From: JBBREP01 sp036501845
Lineage (GTDB): Bacteria > Actinomycetota > Acidimicrobiia > IMCC26256 > PALSA-610
Direction: 5' to 3'
NCBI GenBank assembly: GCA_036501845.1
Contig: DASXZO010000129.1
Location: 1 to 28,570 of the forward strand
Length of the DNA stretch: 28,570 bases
In this document: positions 1 to 7,376 of the stretch, piece after piece
Numbering within the stretch: the first letter of the stretch is position 1
How the letters are laid out: every line of letters starts with the position of its first letter
Translations under genes and position numbers: made by a program
Notes under the pieces: generated by a model
Databases searched by the model: none
Seen by the model: only the letters and a program-made list of their open reading frames with translations
Told to the model about the DNA's origin: nothing

Positions 1-342
1 GAGCTCGTCGGTGCGCGCCGCGATCTCTTGGTATTCGGCGACGAGCGCGGCGAGCGTCTCGCCGGGTTCCATCCGGAAGCTGGCGGCGTGAGTGGCGTAG
101 GCAGCTTCGTCGGGCGGCCCCGAGCGCGCCGGACCGTCGACGATGAAGGTCGCCCAACCTTGCTCGGCCGAGCTCACGTGTTTGATCAGGCCACCGAGGC
201 AGAGCTCGCTGACCGTCGTGCGCTCGGCCGCGTCGGCGTCGCTGACGCCCTGCACCGTCTGGAGCAGGAAGCCCCGGTGCTTGGAAAGCGTCTCGAGGAT
301 GTCGCTGCGTTCTCGGTCCTGAATGGGCTGCTGTGAGGTCAT
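1..342 (-). CDS. DinB/DUF664-like protein, 3' end beyond window
   Basis: I read this frame on the complementary strand from an ATG at 342; it stays open to the window edge (114 codons), so the C-terminus is missing. The visible part begins MTSQQPIQDRERSDILETL and continues with helices containing HRGFLLQ, a conserved-looking TTVSELCLGGLIKHV segment and SSAEQGW. This pattern fits the DinB/DUF664 four-helix family, which includes mycothiol-dependent enzymes and many uncharacterised metal-binding proteins. The histidine in LIKHV lies where the first metal ligand usually sits; the others would be past the edge. No clear Shine-Dalgarno is seen before the ATG. The exact reaction cannot be told from the sequence. 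Confidence 0.75.
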   Translation of the reverse strand, partial: MTSQQPIQDRERSDILETLSKHRGFLLQTVQGVSDADAAERTTVSELCLGGLIKHVSSAEQGWATFIVDGPARSGPPDEAAYATHAASFRMEPGETLAALVAEYQEIAARTDEL

Positions 343-448
343 AGCAGCGTTGTACCAAGCGAAACCGGACACCTACTGGCCAGTTTTCGCGACGCCTGGC
401 CGACTGACCAGGTCGTGACGGCGGACCGTTGGCGCTCACCGCGTCGAT

Positions 449-854
449 CTACTGGACGCAGAACTCGTTGCCCTCGGGATCGAGCATCGTGATCCAGTGC
501 CCTTCGGGCTCGTCGAACTCCGCGACGATGCGCGCGCCCGAGCTCACGAGCTCCGCGGCACGGTCGTGCCATGACGTCCTTGCCGACCCTGACGTCGAGA
601 TGCACCCGGTTCTTGGCCGTCTTCGACTCGGGAACCTTGACGAAGAACACCCGCGGCCCCACGCCATCGGGGTCGACGATGGCATACGCCGCGTCCGGAT
701 CCGACCGGTCGATCCCCATCGCGTCGAGCGCGTCGTCCCAGTTGTCGAAGCCGGGCGGCGGCGGCTGCTCGACGTAGCCCAAGACTTGGCACCAGAAGCG
801 GCCCAGACTCTGTGGGCTCGCGGCATCGAACGTGATCTGAAATGAATTCGCCAC
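449..854 (-). pseudogene. VOC (glyoxalase-fold) protein, frameshifted
   Basis: From a GTG at 854 the frame reads MANSFQITFDAASPQSLGRFW, then a VOC-like middle with AIVDPDGVGPRVFFVKVPE and NRVHLDVRVGKD. After about position 575 this frame turns into arginine-rich nonsense. The frame shifted by one base continues the fold with DRAAELVSSGARIVAEF and ends in the typical VOC tail GHWITMLDPEGNEFCVQ, stop at 449-451. One extra base (or two missing) near 570-580 explains both halves. Joined, they give about 134 residues, normal for a single-domain glyoxalase-like protein of the kind found as small actinobacterial accessory enzymes. It could be a real inactivating mutation or a sequencing error; the intact second half suggests that it is recent. 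Confidence 0.75.
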
Positions 855-884
855 ACCACGAGTATGGCGAACGAGGCAACTAGT

Positions 885-961
885 TGGTGGAGACGATGGG
901 ACTCGAACCCACGACCCCCTGCTTGCAAAGCAGGTGCTCTAGCCAACTGAGCTACGTCCCC
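885..961 (-). tRNA. tRNA-Ala (anticodon UGC)
   Basis: On the minus strand a complete cloverleaf is visible. The acceptor strand GGGGACG pairs with CGTCTCC with one G-U pair. The D arm contains GCTCAGTTGGCTAGAGC, the anticodon stem CCTGC/GCAGG encloses the loop TTTGCAA, and the T arm has the loop TTCGAGT. The anticodon TGC is the complement of 925-927. Discriminator A is at 888 and the CCA end is encoded (885-887). The gene lies about 108 bases beyond the stop of the oxidoreductase and in the same direction, with a long inverted repeat between them that may separate the transcripts. Confidence 0.97.
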
Positions 962-1002
962 GAGGGGAGCGCCAGCCTACGCAACCGCCCGTCGCGGCAC
1001 GG

Positions 1003-1052
1003 CTCGTGGTCCCAGAGAAGGTTGACAAGTCGACTGTTTGTGGGACCACGGG
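1003..1052. terminator. Long inverted repeat, probable terminator of the oxidoreductase gene
   Basis: CGTGGTCCCA at 1005-1014 is repeated exactly inverted at 1041-1050, with two more outer pairs (one G-T). Within the 26-base spacer, GTTGAC/GTCGAC at 1021-1034 can form a second small stem. The structure starts 18 bases after the stop of the minus-strand oxidoreductase and precedes the 5' end of the tRNA. Termination of the oxidoreductase transcript is the simplest role; there is no clear U-run, and a protein-binding site is also possible. Confidence 0.5.
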
Positions 1053-1069
1053 CGCGGGCGCGGCGGGGG

Positions 1070-2035
1070 TCAGCTGATGGGGGCGCCTTCGAAGACGGCG
1101 GAGCGCACGCCGCGCGCCGAGAGGTCGGCCATTGCGGCGAGAGGGTCGACCAGCGCGGCGACGCCGTGCACGCCGGCCGGTGTGGGCCGTGCACGATCGA
1201 CGAGGCGGATGGCTGCGATCGCGGCCACCGCACCCGCGGCAATCGACACGCGGTCGATCGCGCCGTAGACGACGACATCGCGACCGCCCTTGCGCGTTCC
1301 CCACACCTCCACGCGGATCGCACCGAGCGCGTCGGCGCGCGCGTGGCGCCGGCGGGGTCGTTCCGCGTCGGCAAGCGTCGCCGTGAGCGCCGCGAGGTTC
1401 GGGATCGCGCCCACCATCACCTCGGCCGGCGCGCGGACGGCCTCGCAGTCGACCGGGCCGATCGGCTCGGGAAACCACACCTGTTCCTCGCGCTTGCTCA
1501 CCTCGTGCCATTTCCCGCCCCGCCAGAGCGCGGCCACGTCGCGGCGCGTGCGCCGCACCGAAGCCGCCGACGCCGGGCCCGACCAGCCGGCGCGCGCCAG
1601 GCGCACCTCTTCCACCTCGTCGAACAGCGTGGCCGCGTGCGTGGCGAGCACTTCGGTGAGCCCGGGCGAGAAGCCGGCGCCGATCGCGACCGTGGTGCCG
1701 GCCTCGCGCGCCGGGCCGTCGAGACCACGCAAACCCGCGATCGTCGACGGGCTGTCGGCCACGCTCACGCACGGCACGCACGCGTCGATCGCGCGCCGCG
1801 CCACGTCGACGTCGTGATCGCCGGCCAACGCCGAGACCACCACGTCGACACCTTCGAGCGACGTGAGCGGCCAGCGCATCGCACTGCTCTCCCCGCCGAG
1901 CGCGCCCACCACCGCTTCGGCGCGCCGCCCGCGACGATCGGCGACTCGCACGTGGCTGATCTCGTCGGAATCGGCGAGCTGGCGCGCCACGCGGCGCCCG
2001 ACCAAGCCCGCGCCGCACACGAGCGCCGTCGTCAT
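1070..2035 (-). CDS. Saccharopine dehydrogenase-like NAD(P)-binding oxidoreductase
   Basis: This 321-residue cytoplasmic protein starts MTTALVCGAGLVGRRVAR, a Rossmann strand with the GxGxxG dinucleotide motif at residues 8-13. It continues with VRVADRRGRRAEAV, where the acidic end of beta2 would bind the ribose. VDVVVSALAG is followed by a SVADSPSTIAGL segment. This order matches the NADP-binding domain of saccharopine dehydrogenase-like reductases. A C-terminal domain includes GFSPGLTEVLA and IGAGFSPG, typical for substrate-domain entry. I chose the ATG at 2033-2035 because it places the Rossmann strand at the N-terminus and overlaps the stop of the upstream 49-codon gene by ATGA, implying translational coupling. 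The substrate is not evident; real lysine metabolism is unlikely without neighbours of that pathway. Confidence 0.85.
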   Translation of the reverse strand: MTTALVCGAGLVGRRVARQLADSDEISHVRVADRRGRRAEAVVGALGGESSAMRWPLTSLEGVDVVVSALAGDHDVDVARRAIDACVPCVSVADSPSTIAGLRGLDGPAREAGTTVAIGAGFSPGLTEVLATHAATLFDEVEEVRLARAGWSGPASAASVRRTRRDVAALWRGGKWHEVSKREEQVWFPEPIGPVDCEAVRAPAEVMVGAIPNLAALTATLADAERPRRRHARADALGAIRVEVWGTRKGGRDVVVYGAIDRVSIAAGAVAAIAAIRLVDRARPTPAGVHGVAALVDPLAAMADLSARGVRSAVFEGAPIS

Positions 2036-2181
2036 CGGAACGTGGTGTCGTCGAGTTGGCGCCAACCGCCGCGCGTGGGTTCGACGGTGCCCTTGCCGAC
2101 GACGCGTGCGAGGCCGCCGATTGCCGCGGCCACGCCGAGCACCAGCAGCACGCGCCGGAACAACTTCACGACGCGGAGCAT
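2032..2181 (-). CDS. Small single-helix membrane protein, 49 aa
   Basis: The short frame starts MLRVVKLFRRVLLVLGVAA, a positively charged N-terminus followed by a hydrophobic helix to about residue 24. A soluble tail contains GTVEPTRGGW and ends RQLDDTTFR. Its stop overlaps the ATG of the oxidoreductase by four bases, and its start lies 55 bases after the stop of the GGDEF-EAL gene, so it fits inside one minus-strand transcription unit. The topology rule (basic residues inside) suggests a cytoplasmic N-terminus. I do not recognise a family. The overlap and the clean helix support a real gene; its size is the main reason for doubt. Confidence 0.55.
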   Translation of the reverse strand: MLRVVKLFRRVLLVLGVAAAIGGLARVVGKGTVEPTRGGWRQLDDTTFR

Positions 2182-2236
2182 ACCGAGCGGCCCACGAAAC
2201 TCTTCGGGCCGGGTCGCCAAGTACGGCGCGCCGGCG

Positions 2237-5125
2237 TTACGCCACTTCGCGTTGCGCCTCGCGACTCCGCAGCGCGTCCAACGGTGCCGGACGGGCGTAG
2301 AGGAAGCCCTGCCCGTACAGGCACCCGAGCTCTTCGAGCCGGCGAGCCACCGCAGCGTTTTCAATGCCTTCCGCGATCACCTCGAGCCCGCGCGCCCGGG
2401 CCAACGCGAGGATCGCCTCCACGATGCTGCTGTCGTGTTCGTTGGTGGCAAGCGCGTCGATAAATGTCTTGTCGATCTTCAGCGTGTCGATCGGCAGCGT
2501 CCTCAGATAGGTCAGCGAGCTGTAGCCGGTGCCGAAATCGTCGAGCGCGACGCGCACGCCGACCTCGCGCAATGCCCGCAGTTGCTCGATCACACTGTCG
2601 GGGTCGATCAGCAGGGCCGACTCGGTGATCTCGATCGTCAACAACTCGGGGTTGAGCCCGTTGTTCGCGAGCACGCGCTCCACCGCGCTGTCGAGGTCGG
2701 GGGTGGCGAAGCGCCGCGCCGACACGTTTACCGTCACTCCCACACCGGGCATGATCGATTGCCAACTCTGGCAATCGATGGTTGCGCGCTCCAACATCGC
2801 GTTGCCGATGGCGTTGATGAGGCCCGCCTCTTCGGCGATCTCGATGAAGTCGCGCGGCGGTACCACGCCCTTGCCGGGTCGCAGCCACCGTGCGAGCGCC
2901 TCGAGCTTGATGGTCTGGCCGCTCGTGAGTTCGACGATCGGTTGGTAGAACGGCACGATCTCGTTGCCCGCGATGGCCAGGCGCAACGATGTCTCGACGT
3001 CGAGCCGCTCGGCCACCCAGTTCTGCATCGTGTGATCGAACAACTCGAAACGAGCGCGGCCGTTCTCCTTCGAGCGGTACATCGCGGTATCGGCCTGGCG
3101 CAACAGGTCGCTCGGTGATGTCGTCGCGTCGCCGGCGAAGCCGATCCCGATCGATGCGGTCACGAACAGCGAGCGGCCGGCGAGCTCGAACGGCTTCGAG
3201 AACGCCTGCGTGAGCCGCTGCGCGAGCCGCACCGGCCCGGTGATCCCGTTGCTCACGTCGGTGCAGATGATCACGAACTCGTCGCCGCCGAGCCGGCCGA
3301 CGATGTCGGTATCGCGCGTCACTCCTGTGATGCGCGTCGCGGCTTCGCGCAACAGGTCGTCACCCACTTGGTGGCCCAATGTGTCGTTCACCAGCTTGAA
3401 GCGGTCGAGGTCGATGAACAAGGCGGCCACCGCGAGGCCTTCTTGTTCGGCGCGCAGCAGCGCTTCGCCGGTGCACTCGAGTACACGCTGGCGGTTCGGC
3501 AGCCCGGTGAGCGGATCGTTCAGCGCCAGGATTTTGAGGCGCGATTCGATCGCCTTCTGCTCGGTGACGTCGCGCACGATCGTGGTGAACACGCGGTCTC
3601 CGCCCACGTCGACCGTGGCGATCGACCCTTGCAACGGGAACAGCGCGCCGCTGCGGTGCTTGCCGCGCGACTGGAACATACGGGCCGATCGGGTGCCGTG
3701 CGCAGTGAGGGCCCGCAACCCGTCGGCGTCGTCGGCAGGAAGGATCTCGGTGTACGAACGCCCGACGATCTCAGCCGCCGTCCAACCGAACGTGGCTTCG
3801 GCCGCGCGGTTGAACTCCACCACAATGCCCGCCGCGTCGACGGTGATGATGGCGTCGGGCGCGGTGTCGAGAAGGCTGCGGGTGCGCGCCTCGGAGTTCC
3901 GCAGCGCGTCGGTGGCGCGTTGGCGCTCGGTGACGTCTTGGAGATATACGAGCATGCCGGACAACAGCGGATCTTCGAGCCGGTTCCTTGCCCACGCCTC
4001 GAACCAGCGCGTGGTGCCGTCGGCCGCGACCACTCGTACCACCATCGCTTCGGAGCTGTCGCCGCCGGCCATGATCGACTCGGCGGTGCGGGTGACCATC
4101 TCCTCGCGGTCGTCGGGATGCACGAGCTCCATGGGATCGGTGCCCACGAGATCGCCGACCTTGTAGCCCAGCAGCCGTTCGACTGCCTGCGAGATCCACT
4201 GCACGGTGACGCCGTCGGTGAGCAGCACCACGTCGGACGCGTTCTCGGCGAGCGCACGCGACCGCGCTTCGGTTCGGGCGAGTGCGGTGATGTCGTGGAA
4301 GTGCACGACGATGCCGGCGATCAGCGGATCGTCGAGCCGGTTCTGCGCGGTGTACTCGCACACCCACGTCGAGCCGTCGGGCAGCGCCACCGGCGCGGCG
4401 ATGGGCAAGCCGATCGCGCCCGCACCGTGTTCGACTACGGCACGGAACCATTCGCGCAGCGACATCGCGTCGGTACCGGCAACCCGGCTGAGCATCGCCC
4501 TGGCGTCCACCGGCTCGCGGTCGTCGGCCATGCCGAACAGCTCGGCGGCGCGCGGCGACACGTACTTGGTGGTGCCGACGTCGTCGAGCACCACAAGTCC
4601 GCCCGGTGAATGCTCGATCAGGAGGCGAAAGCGTGCACGTTCGTCGTCGGCATCGCGTTCGGCGCGCCGGCGGGCAGTGATGTCTCGCGACACCACGACG
4701 AGCGTGTCGCCGTCGATCGGCGCGGCCGTCGTGTGCAACCACCGCGTCCGGCCCGACCGCGACATCACTTCCAACTCGCACGCCTGCCGTGCGGCCGAGC
4801 GCTCCGCGTCGCCCAGCATCGCCAAGATCCGGTCGCCGTCCGCCCAATCGCCGTTCACGTCCGACCAGCGACGGCCGCGCATGGGCCGGTCCGGCGACAA
4901 CACCTTGTGCACGTGGCTGCTCGCGGCGACGAACTCCCAGTCGACGACCGCGCCATCGCGCCGCACCGCGCGCACGATCGAATAAGAGTCCTCGCTGAGC
5001 TCGATCGCGGCGCGCCACAATGCCGCGAGCTCATCCTCGCCGTTGTGGTCTACGTCACGCGCAGGATCGCGCTTCGGTACGAAGGACGACCCCTCCACGG
5101 GCGCATGATCGGCATCGCCGCGCAT
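2237..5125 (-). CDS. PAS(x4)-GGDEF-EAL cyclic-di-GMP signalling protein
   Basis: This 962-residue soluble protein has no membrane helix or signal peptide. Four PAS-type sensor units lie at about 45-150, 165-280, 290-400 and 412-525; each ends in a DIT/DVT sequence (for example VVSRDIT, HFHDIT, YLQDVT, IVRDVT). The diguanylate cyclase domain follows at about 530-695. It has DPLTGLPNR, the intact catalytic GGDEF at 613-617 and an RxxD inhibitory site (RDTD, 604-607) five residues before it. The phosphodiesterase domain at about 715-955 keeps the EAL motif at 742-744, DDFGTGYSS at 862-870, KIDKTFI and IAEGIE. Both halves therefore look catalytically competent, so the protein may make or break cyclic-di-GMP depending on the PAS signals. 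It is divergent from the universal stress protein gene across 81 bases. The ATG at 5125 is the first good start. Confidence 0.95.
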   Translation of the reverse strand: MRGDADHAPVEGSSFVPKRDPARDVDHNGEDELAALWRAAIELSEDSYSIVRAVRRDGAVVDWEFVAASSHVHKVLSPDRPMRGRRWSDVNGDWADGDRILAMLGDAERSAARQACELEVMSRSGRTRWLHTTAAPIDGDTLVVVSRDITARRRAERDADDERARFRLLIEHSPGGLVVLDDVGTTKYVSPRAAELFGMADDREPVDARAMLSRVAGTDAMSLREWFRAVVEHGAGAIGLPIAAPVALPDGSTWVCEYTAQNRLDDPLIAGIVVHFHDITALARTEARSRALAENASDVVLLTDGVTVQWISQAVERLLGYKVGDLVGTDPMELVHPDDREEMVTRTAESIMAGGDSSEAMVVRVVAADGTTRWFEAWARNRLEDPLLSGMLVYLQDVTERQRATDALRNSEARTRSLLDTAPDAIITVDAAGIVVEFNRAAEATFGWTAAEIVGRSYTEILPADDADGLRALTAHGTRSARMFQSRGKHRSGALFPLQGSIATVDVGGDRVFTTIVRDVTEQKAIESRLKILALNDPLTGLPNRQRVLECTGEALLRAEQEGLAVAALFIDLDRFKLVNDTLGHQVGDDLLREAATRITGVTRDTDIVGRLGGDEFVIICTDVSNGITGPVRLAQRLTQAFSKPFELAGRSLFVTASIGIGFAGDATTSPSDLLRQADTAMYRSKENGRARFELFDHTMQNWVAERLDVETSLRLAIAGNEIVPFYQPIVELTSGQTIKLEALARWLRPGKGVVPPRDFIEIAEEAGLINAIGNAMLERATIDCQSWQSIMPGVGVTVNVSARRFATPDLDSAVERVLANNGLNPELLTIEITESALLIDPDSVIEQLRALREVGVRVALDDFGTGYSSLTYLRTLPIDTLKIDKTFIDALATNEHDSSIVEAILALARARGLEVIAEGIENAAVARRLEELGCLYGQGFLYARPAPLDALRSREAQREVA

Positions 5126-5206
5126 TGCCCTGAGCCCTCGTTCATCTGGCCGAGGCGCCTAGGCTCCGCGGCCTATGCCGACCGCTGGGCAGTGCCGGAG
5201 TAACCC
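5126..5206. promoter_or_regulatory. Divergent intergenic region
   Basis: These 81 bases separate the divergent starts of the GGDEF-EAL gene and the universal stress protein gene, so promoters for both must lie here or overlap the coding starts. I cannot pick out convincing -35/-10 boxes. Confidence 0.4.
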
Positions 5207-5626
5207 GTGACTCGCATCGTGGTGGGCGTCGACGGCTCGCCGTGTGGCGAACAGGCGCTGCGCTGGGCAGTCGGGTACGCCCGTTCGACCGGCGCGTCGA
5301 TCGAAGCGATCCTGTCGTGGAACGAGCATCCGCTGCTCGCGGGCGTGGCCGAGACCCTCGGGGGTGGCGTGCCGCTCGACCAAGTGGAGTCGCAGGCCCG
5401 GGCGATGCTCGACGCGGCCGTCGACGGTGTGGCGGTCAGCGATCTCGACATCTCGCGCAAGGTCGAATCCGGTTCGCCGGCCGACGTGCTGGTGGCCGCC
5501 GCGAGCGACGCCGATCTGCTCGTGGTGGGCCGCCACGGCGGTGCTGGCGTGCTCCACCTCGGCTCGGTGAGCGCGCACTGCGCCCGCCACGCAGCCTGTC
5601 CGGTGGTAGTCGTTCCCGAGAAGTGA
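5207..5626 (+). CDS. Universal stress protein (UspA family), single domain
   Basis: The 139-residue protein begins MTRIVVGVDGSPCGEQALRW, the classic UspA first strand with the conserved aspartate in VGVDGS. It ends with the nucleotide-binding segment LLVVGRHGGAG, LGSVSAHCARHAACPVVVV. The family signature G-2x-G-9x-G-S/T is recognisable, but only seven residues separate the second glycine from GS, so this loop is two residues shorter than usual; ATP binding is likely but not assured. It starts with GTG at 5207. UspA proteins act in the cytoplasm in stress survival and energy sensing. A hairpin just after the stop probably ends the transcript. Confidence 0.92.
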   Translation: MTRIVVGVDGSPCGEQALRWAVGYARSTGASIEAILSWNEHPLLAGVAETLGGGVPLDQVESQARAMLDAAVDGVAVSDLDISRKVESGSPADVLVAAASDADLLVVGRHGGAGVLHLGSVSAHCARHAACPVVVVPEK

Positions 5627-5627
5627 T

Positions 5628-5645
5628 CCGCCGGGGCCTCGGCGG
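5628..5645 (+). terminator. Hairpin after the universal stress protein gene
   Basis: CCGCCG and CGGCGG form a perfect 6-bp stem around a 6-base loop and begin two bases after the TGA. There is no U-run, as is common in high-GC actinobacteria. Confidence 0.55.
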
Positions 5646-5714
5646 CGAATCCGCGTCGATCCGCGGGCCGGCAGCACACGCGCTGCGGGACGCGACGTAC
5701 GACGAGGAGCAGCC

Positions 5715-6119
5715 ATGGGCGCCGCCGAGAACATCCGCACGATCCAGTCCGTGTACGAGGCCTTCGGGCGGGGCGACGTCGCCTTCATCGCGAACTGCAT
5801 GACCAACGACGTCGACTGGGCATCCGACACAAGCTCGGACGTTGCGCCCTGGTACGGCGTGCACAAGGGCCCGCAGGGAGTGGGCGACTTCTTCACCGCG
5901 TTCGGCGGCGCGATGGACGTGGACGACTTCACGCCGCTCACGTTCGCGGCGGCCGACGACGACGTGCTCACCGTGGTGCGGTTCGGTGCGACATCGAGGA
6001 AGACCGGCAAGTCGGCCTCGATGCAGCTCCATCACTGGTTCCGATTCAGCAACGGCAAGATCGCCTATTACCGCGGCACCGAAGACACCGCGATCACGGC
6101 GGCTGCGCTCGCCGAATAG
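5715..6119 (+). CDS. SnoaL/NTF2-like protein
   Basis: The 134-residue protein starts MGAAENIRTIQSVYEAFGRGD, a helix-strand opening typical of the SnoaL-like branch of the NTF2 fold. Further signs are FIANCMTNDVDW, GPQGVGDFF and the closing strand pair SMQLHHWFRFSNGKIAYYRGTED. These small cone-shaped proteins include isomerases, hydrolases and ligand-binding proteins; no catalytic residue pattern here decides which. AGGAG lies 7-8 bases before the ATG, a good ribosome site. The gene follows the universal stress protein and precedes thioredoxin on the same strand, so a general stress or redox context is plausible but only inferred. Confidence 0.85.
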   Translation: MGAAENIRTIQSVYEAFGRGDVAFIANCMTNDVDWASDTSSDVAPWYGVHKGPQGVGDFFTAFGGAMDVDDFTPLTFAAADDDVLTVVRFGATSRKTGKSASMQLHHWFRFSNGKIAYYRGTEDTAITAAALAE

Positions 6120-6130
6120 CTGAGAACTGA

Positions 6131-6143
6131 GAGCCGAGGGCTC
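6131..6143 (+). terminator. Weak hairpin after the SnoaL-like gene
   Basis: GAGCC-GAG-GGCTC forms a 5-bp stem with a 3-base loop 12 bases after the stop. It is small and lacks a U-run, so this is a tentative terminator. Confidence 0.3.
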
Positions 6144-6231
6144 GAGGCCGCACGGCGTTGGGCCAATCTGTTGGGGAATGCCACCGCCGGGTACGGCGTT
6201 GATTCGTCGACCGACCCCAGGAGGCCCTCCC

Positions 6232-6597
6232 ATGAGTCCCGTCGCGCTGACCGAGGACACATTTTCCACCACCGTCGAAAAGGAAGGCGTCGTCCTGGTC
6301 GACTGGTGGGCGTCGTGGTGTGGGCCGTGCCGGATGTTCGCACCGATCTTCGACGCCGCAGCCGAACAGCATCCCGACGTGACCTTCGCCAAGGTCGACA
6401 CCGAGGCTGAGCAGGGTCTCGCCGGCGCCGCGGAGATCCAGTCGATCCCCACGCTGATGGCGTTCCGCGACGGCATCCTCGTGTTCCGCCAGTCGGGCGC
6501 GCTGCCTGCCGACGCGGTCGACGACCTCATCGGTCAGGTCCAGGCGCTCGACATGGACGCCGTACGCGCGCAGATCGCCGAGAACACGTCGGCCTGA
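6232..6597 (+). CDS. trxA: Thioredoxin
   Basis: This 121-residue cytoplasmic thioredoxin carries the redox-active site WCGPC at residues 29-33 inside VDWWASWCGPCRMF, and the cis-proline loop SIPTL with P73. The preceding strand VTFAKVDTEAE and the following strands LMAFRDGILV match the family order. It reduces protein disulfides. A C-terminal extension of about 15 residues (ALDMDAVRAQIAE) replaces the usual end. The ATG at 6232 is chosen over an upstream in-frame ATG at 6178 because AGGAGG ends seven bases before it and the homology starts there. Its stop converges on the deacetylase gene 13 bases away and lies within a shared hairpin. Confidence 0.95.
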   Translation: MSPVALTEDTFSTTVEKEGVVLVDWWASWCGPCRMFAPIFDAAAEQHPDVTFAKVDTEAEQGLAGAAEIQSIPTLMAFRDGILVFRQSGALPADAVDDLIGQVQALDMDAVRAQIAENTSA

Positions 6598-6616
6598 GTG
6601 GCGCGTCGCCTCAGGC
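6592..6616. terminator. Bidirectional hairpin containing both stop codons
   Basis: GCCTGAG at 6592-6598 pairs exactly with CTCAGGC at 6610-6616 across an 11-base loop. The thioredoxin TGA is in one arm and the deacetylase stop (complement of TCA, 6611-6613) is in the other, so one structure may end both convergent transcripts. Confidence 0.5.
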
Positions 6617-7318
6617 GGCGACGATCTCGAATTCGACGGCGTGCTCCACACCGGCGCGGCTGCCCGCTGCCGCTGCCGCGTCGCGCAGGAAGCCACCGGG
6701 ATCATCGCCGTGGTCGCCGAGATTCGCGAGGTAGACCGCGTGACACCGCAGCGACGCGACTCCTCGCTCGACCCAACCGCTGACGTCAACGAAATGCGTC
6801 GCGGCCGGTGATCCACCGAATGCGACGCCGCGCACACCTCCCCACGCGGGGCCGTGTTCGGGAAAGACCCACGGGTTGGCGGCATCACGCACCGCGTCGA
6901 GCAACGCGGTACCCACGAAACGGTGGTCGGCGTGATTCCAGCTCGGCCCACCCCAACTGTCGCGATAGTTGATCGACAGGATCATCTCCGGCCGGTGCCG
7001 TCGTATCGCTCCCGCGATGTCGGCGCGGAGTGCACGGTCGGCGACAACGAGACCGTCGGGATGGTCGAGGAACTCGAGCATGTCGACGCCGACGGCCGAG
7101 CAGCTCTGGCGTTGCTCTTCCACTCGCAACGGACCGGCCTGGTCGGGCGGCATCGACTCGATGCCGGCCTCACCGCGCGTGACGAGCACGTAGCCCACCC
7201 ACTTGCCGCTCGCGGTCCACTTGGCGACCGCGCTCGCCGCGCCGTACTCCATGTCGTCAGGATGCGCGACAACTGCCAGCGCGCGGTCCCAGTTCTCGGG
7301 AAAGGCTTCAAGAGTCAC
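6611..7318 (-). CDS. PIG-L/LmbE-type zinc deacetylase
   Basis: The 235-residue protein has the family's metal motif AHPDD at residues 18-22 in ALAVVAHPDDMEYG and the second metal-site motif WNHADHRFVG with H129 and H132. LVTRGEAG and VEEQRQSCSAVGV are further hallmarks. Members remove acetyl groups from GlcNAc-linked substrates (for example MshB and Mca in mycothiol metabolism, or lipid-sugar deacetylases), usually with a zinc ion. The exact substrate cannot be assigned. The start is GTG at 7318, 58 bases after the stop of the DUF2723-like membrane gene on the same strand, so the two are probably cotranscribed. That suggests a cell-surface glycan or glycoconjugate role, although a mycothiol-conjugate amidase remains possible. 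Confidence 0.88.
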   Translation of the reverse strand: MTLEAFPENWDRALAVVAHPDDMEYGAASAVAKWTASGKWVGYVLVTRGEAGIESMPPDQAGPLRVEEQRQSCSAVGVDMLEFLDHPDGLVVADRALRADIAGAIRRHRPEMILSINYRDSWGGPSWNHADHRFVGTALLDAVRDAANPWVFPEHGPAWGGVRGVAFGGSPAATHFVDVSGWVERGVASLRCHAVYLANLGDHGDDPGGFLRDAAAAAGSRAGVEHAVEFEIVAA

Positions 7319-7376
7319 GGCGTTATCGAAGCACCCGAGCGATCATGGCGACGGGAGCTGGTCACCGCCAGCAAAT

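Noticed and set aside
884..3118. 744-codon plus-strand open frame
   Set aside because: It runs over the tRNA and opposite two real genes; the composition is arginine-rich and featureless.
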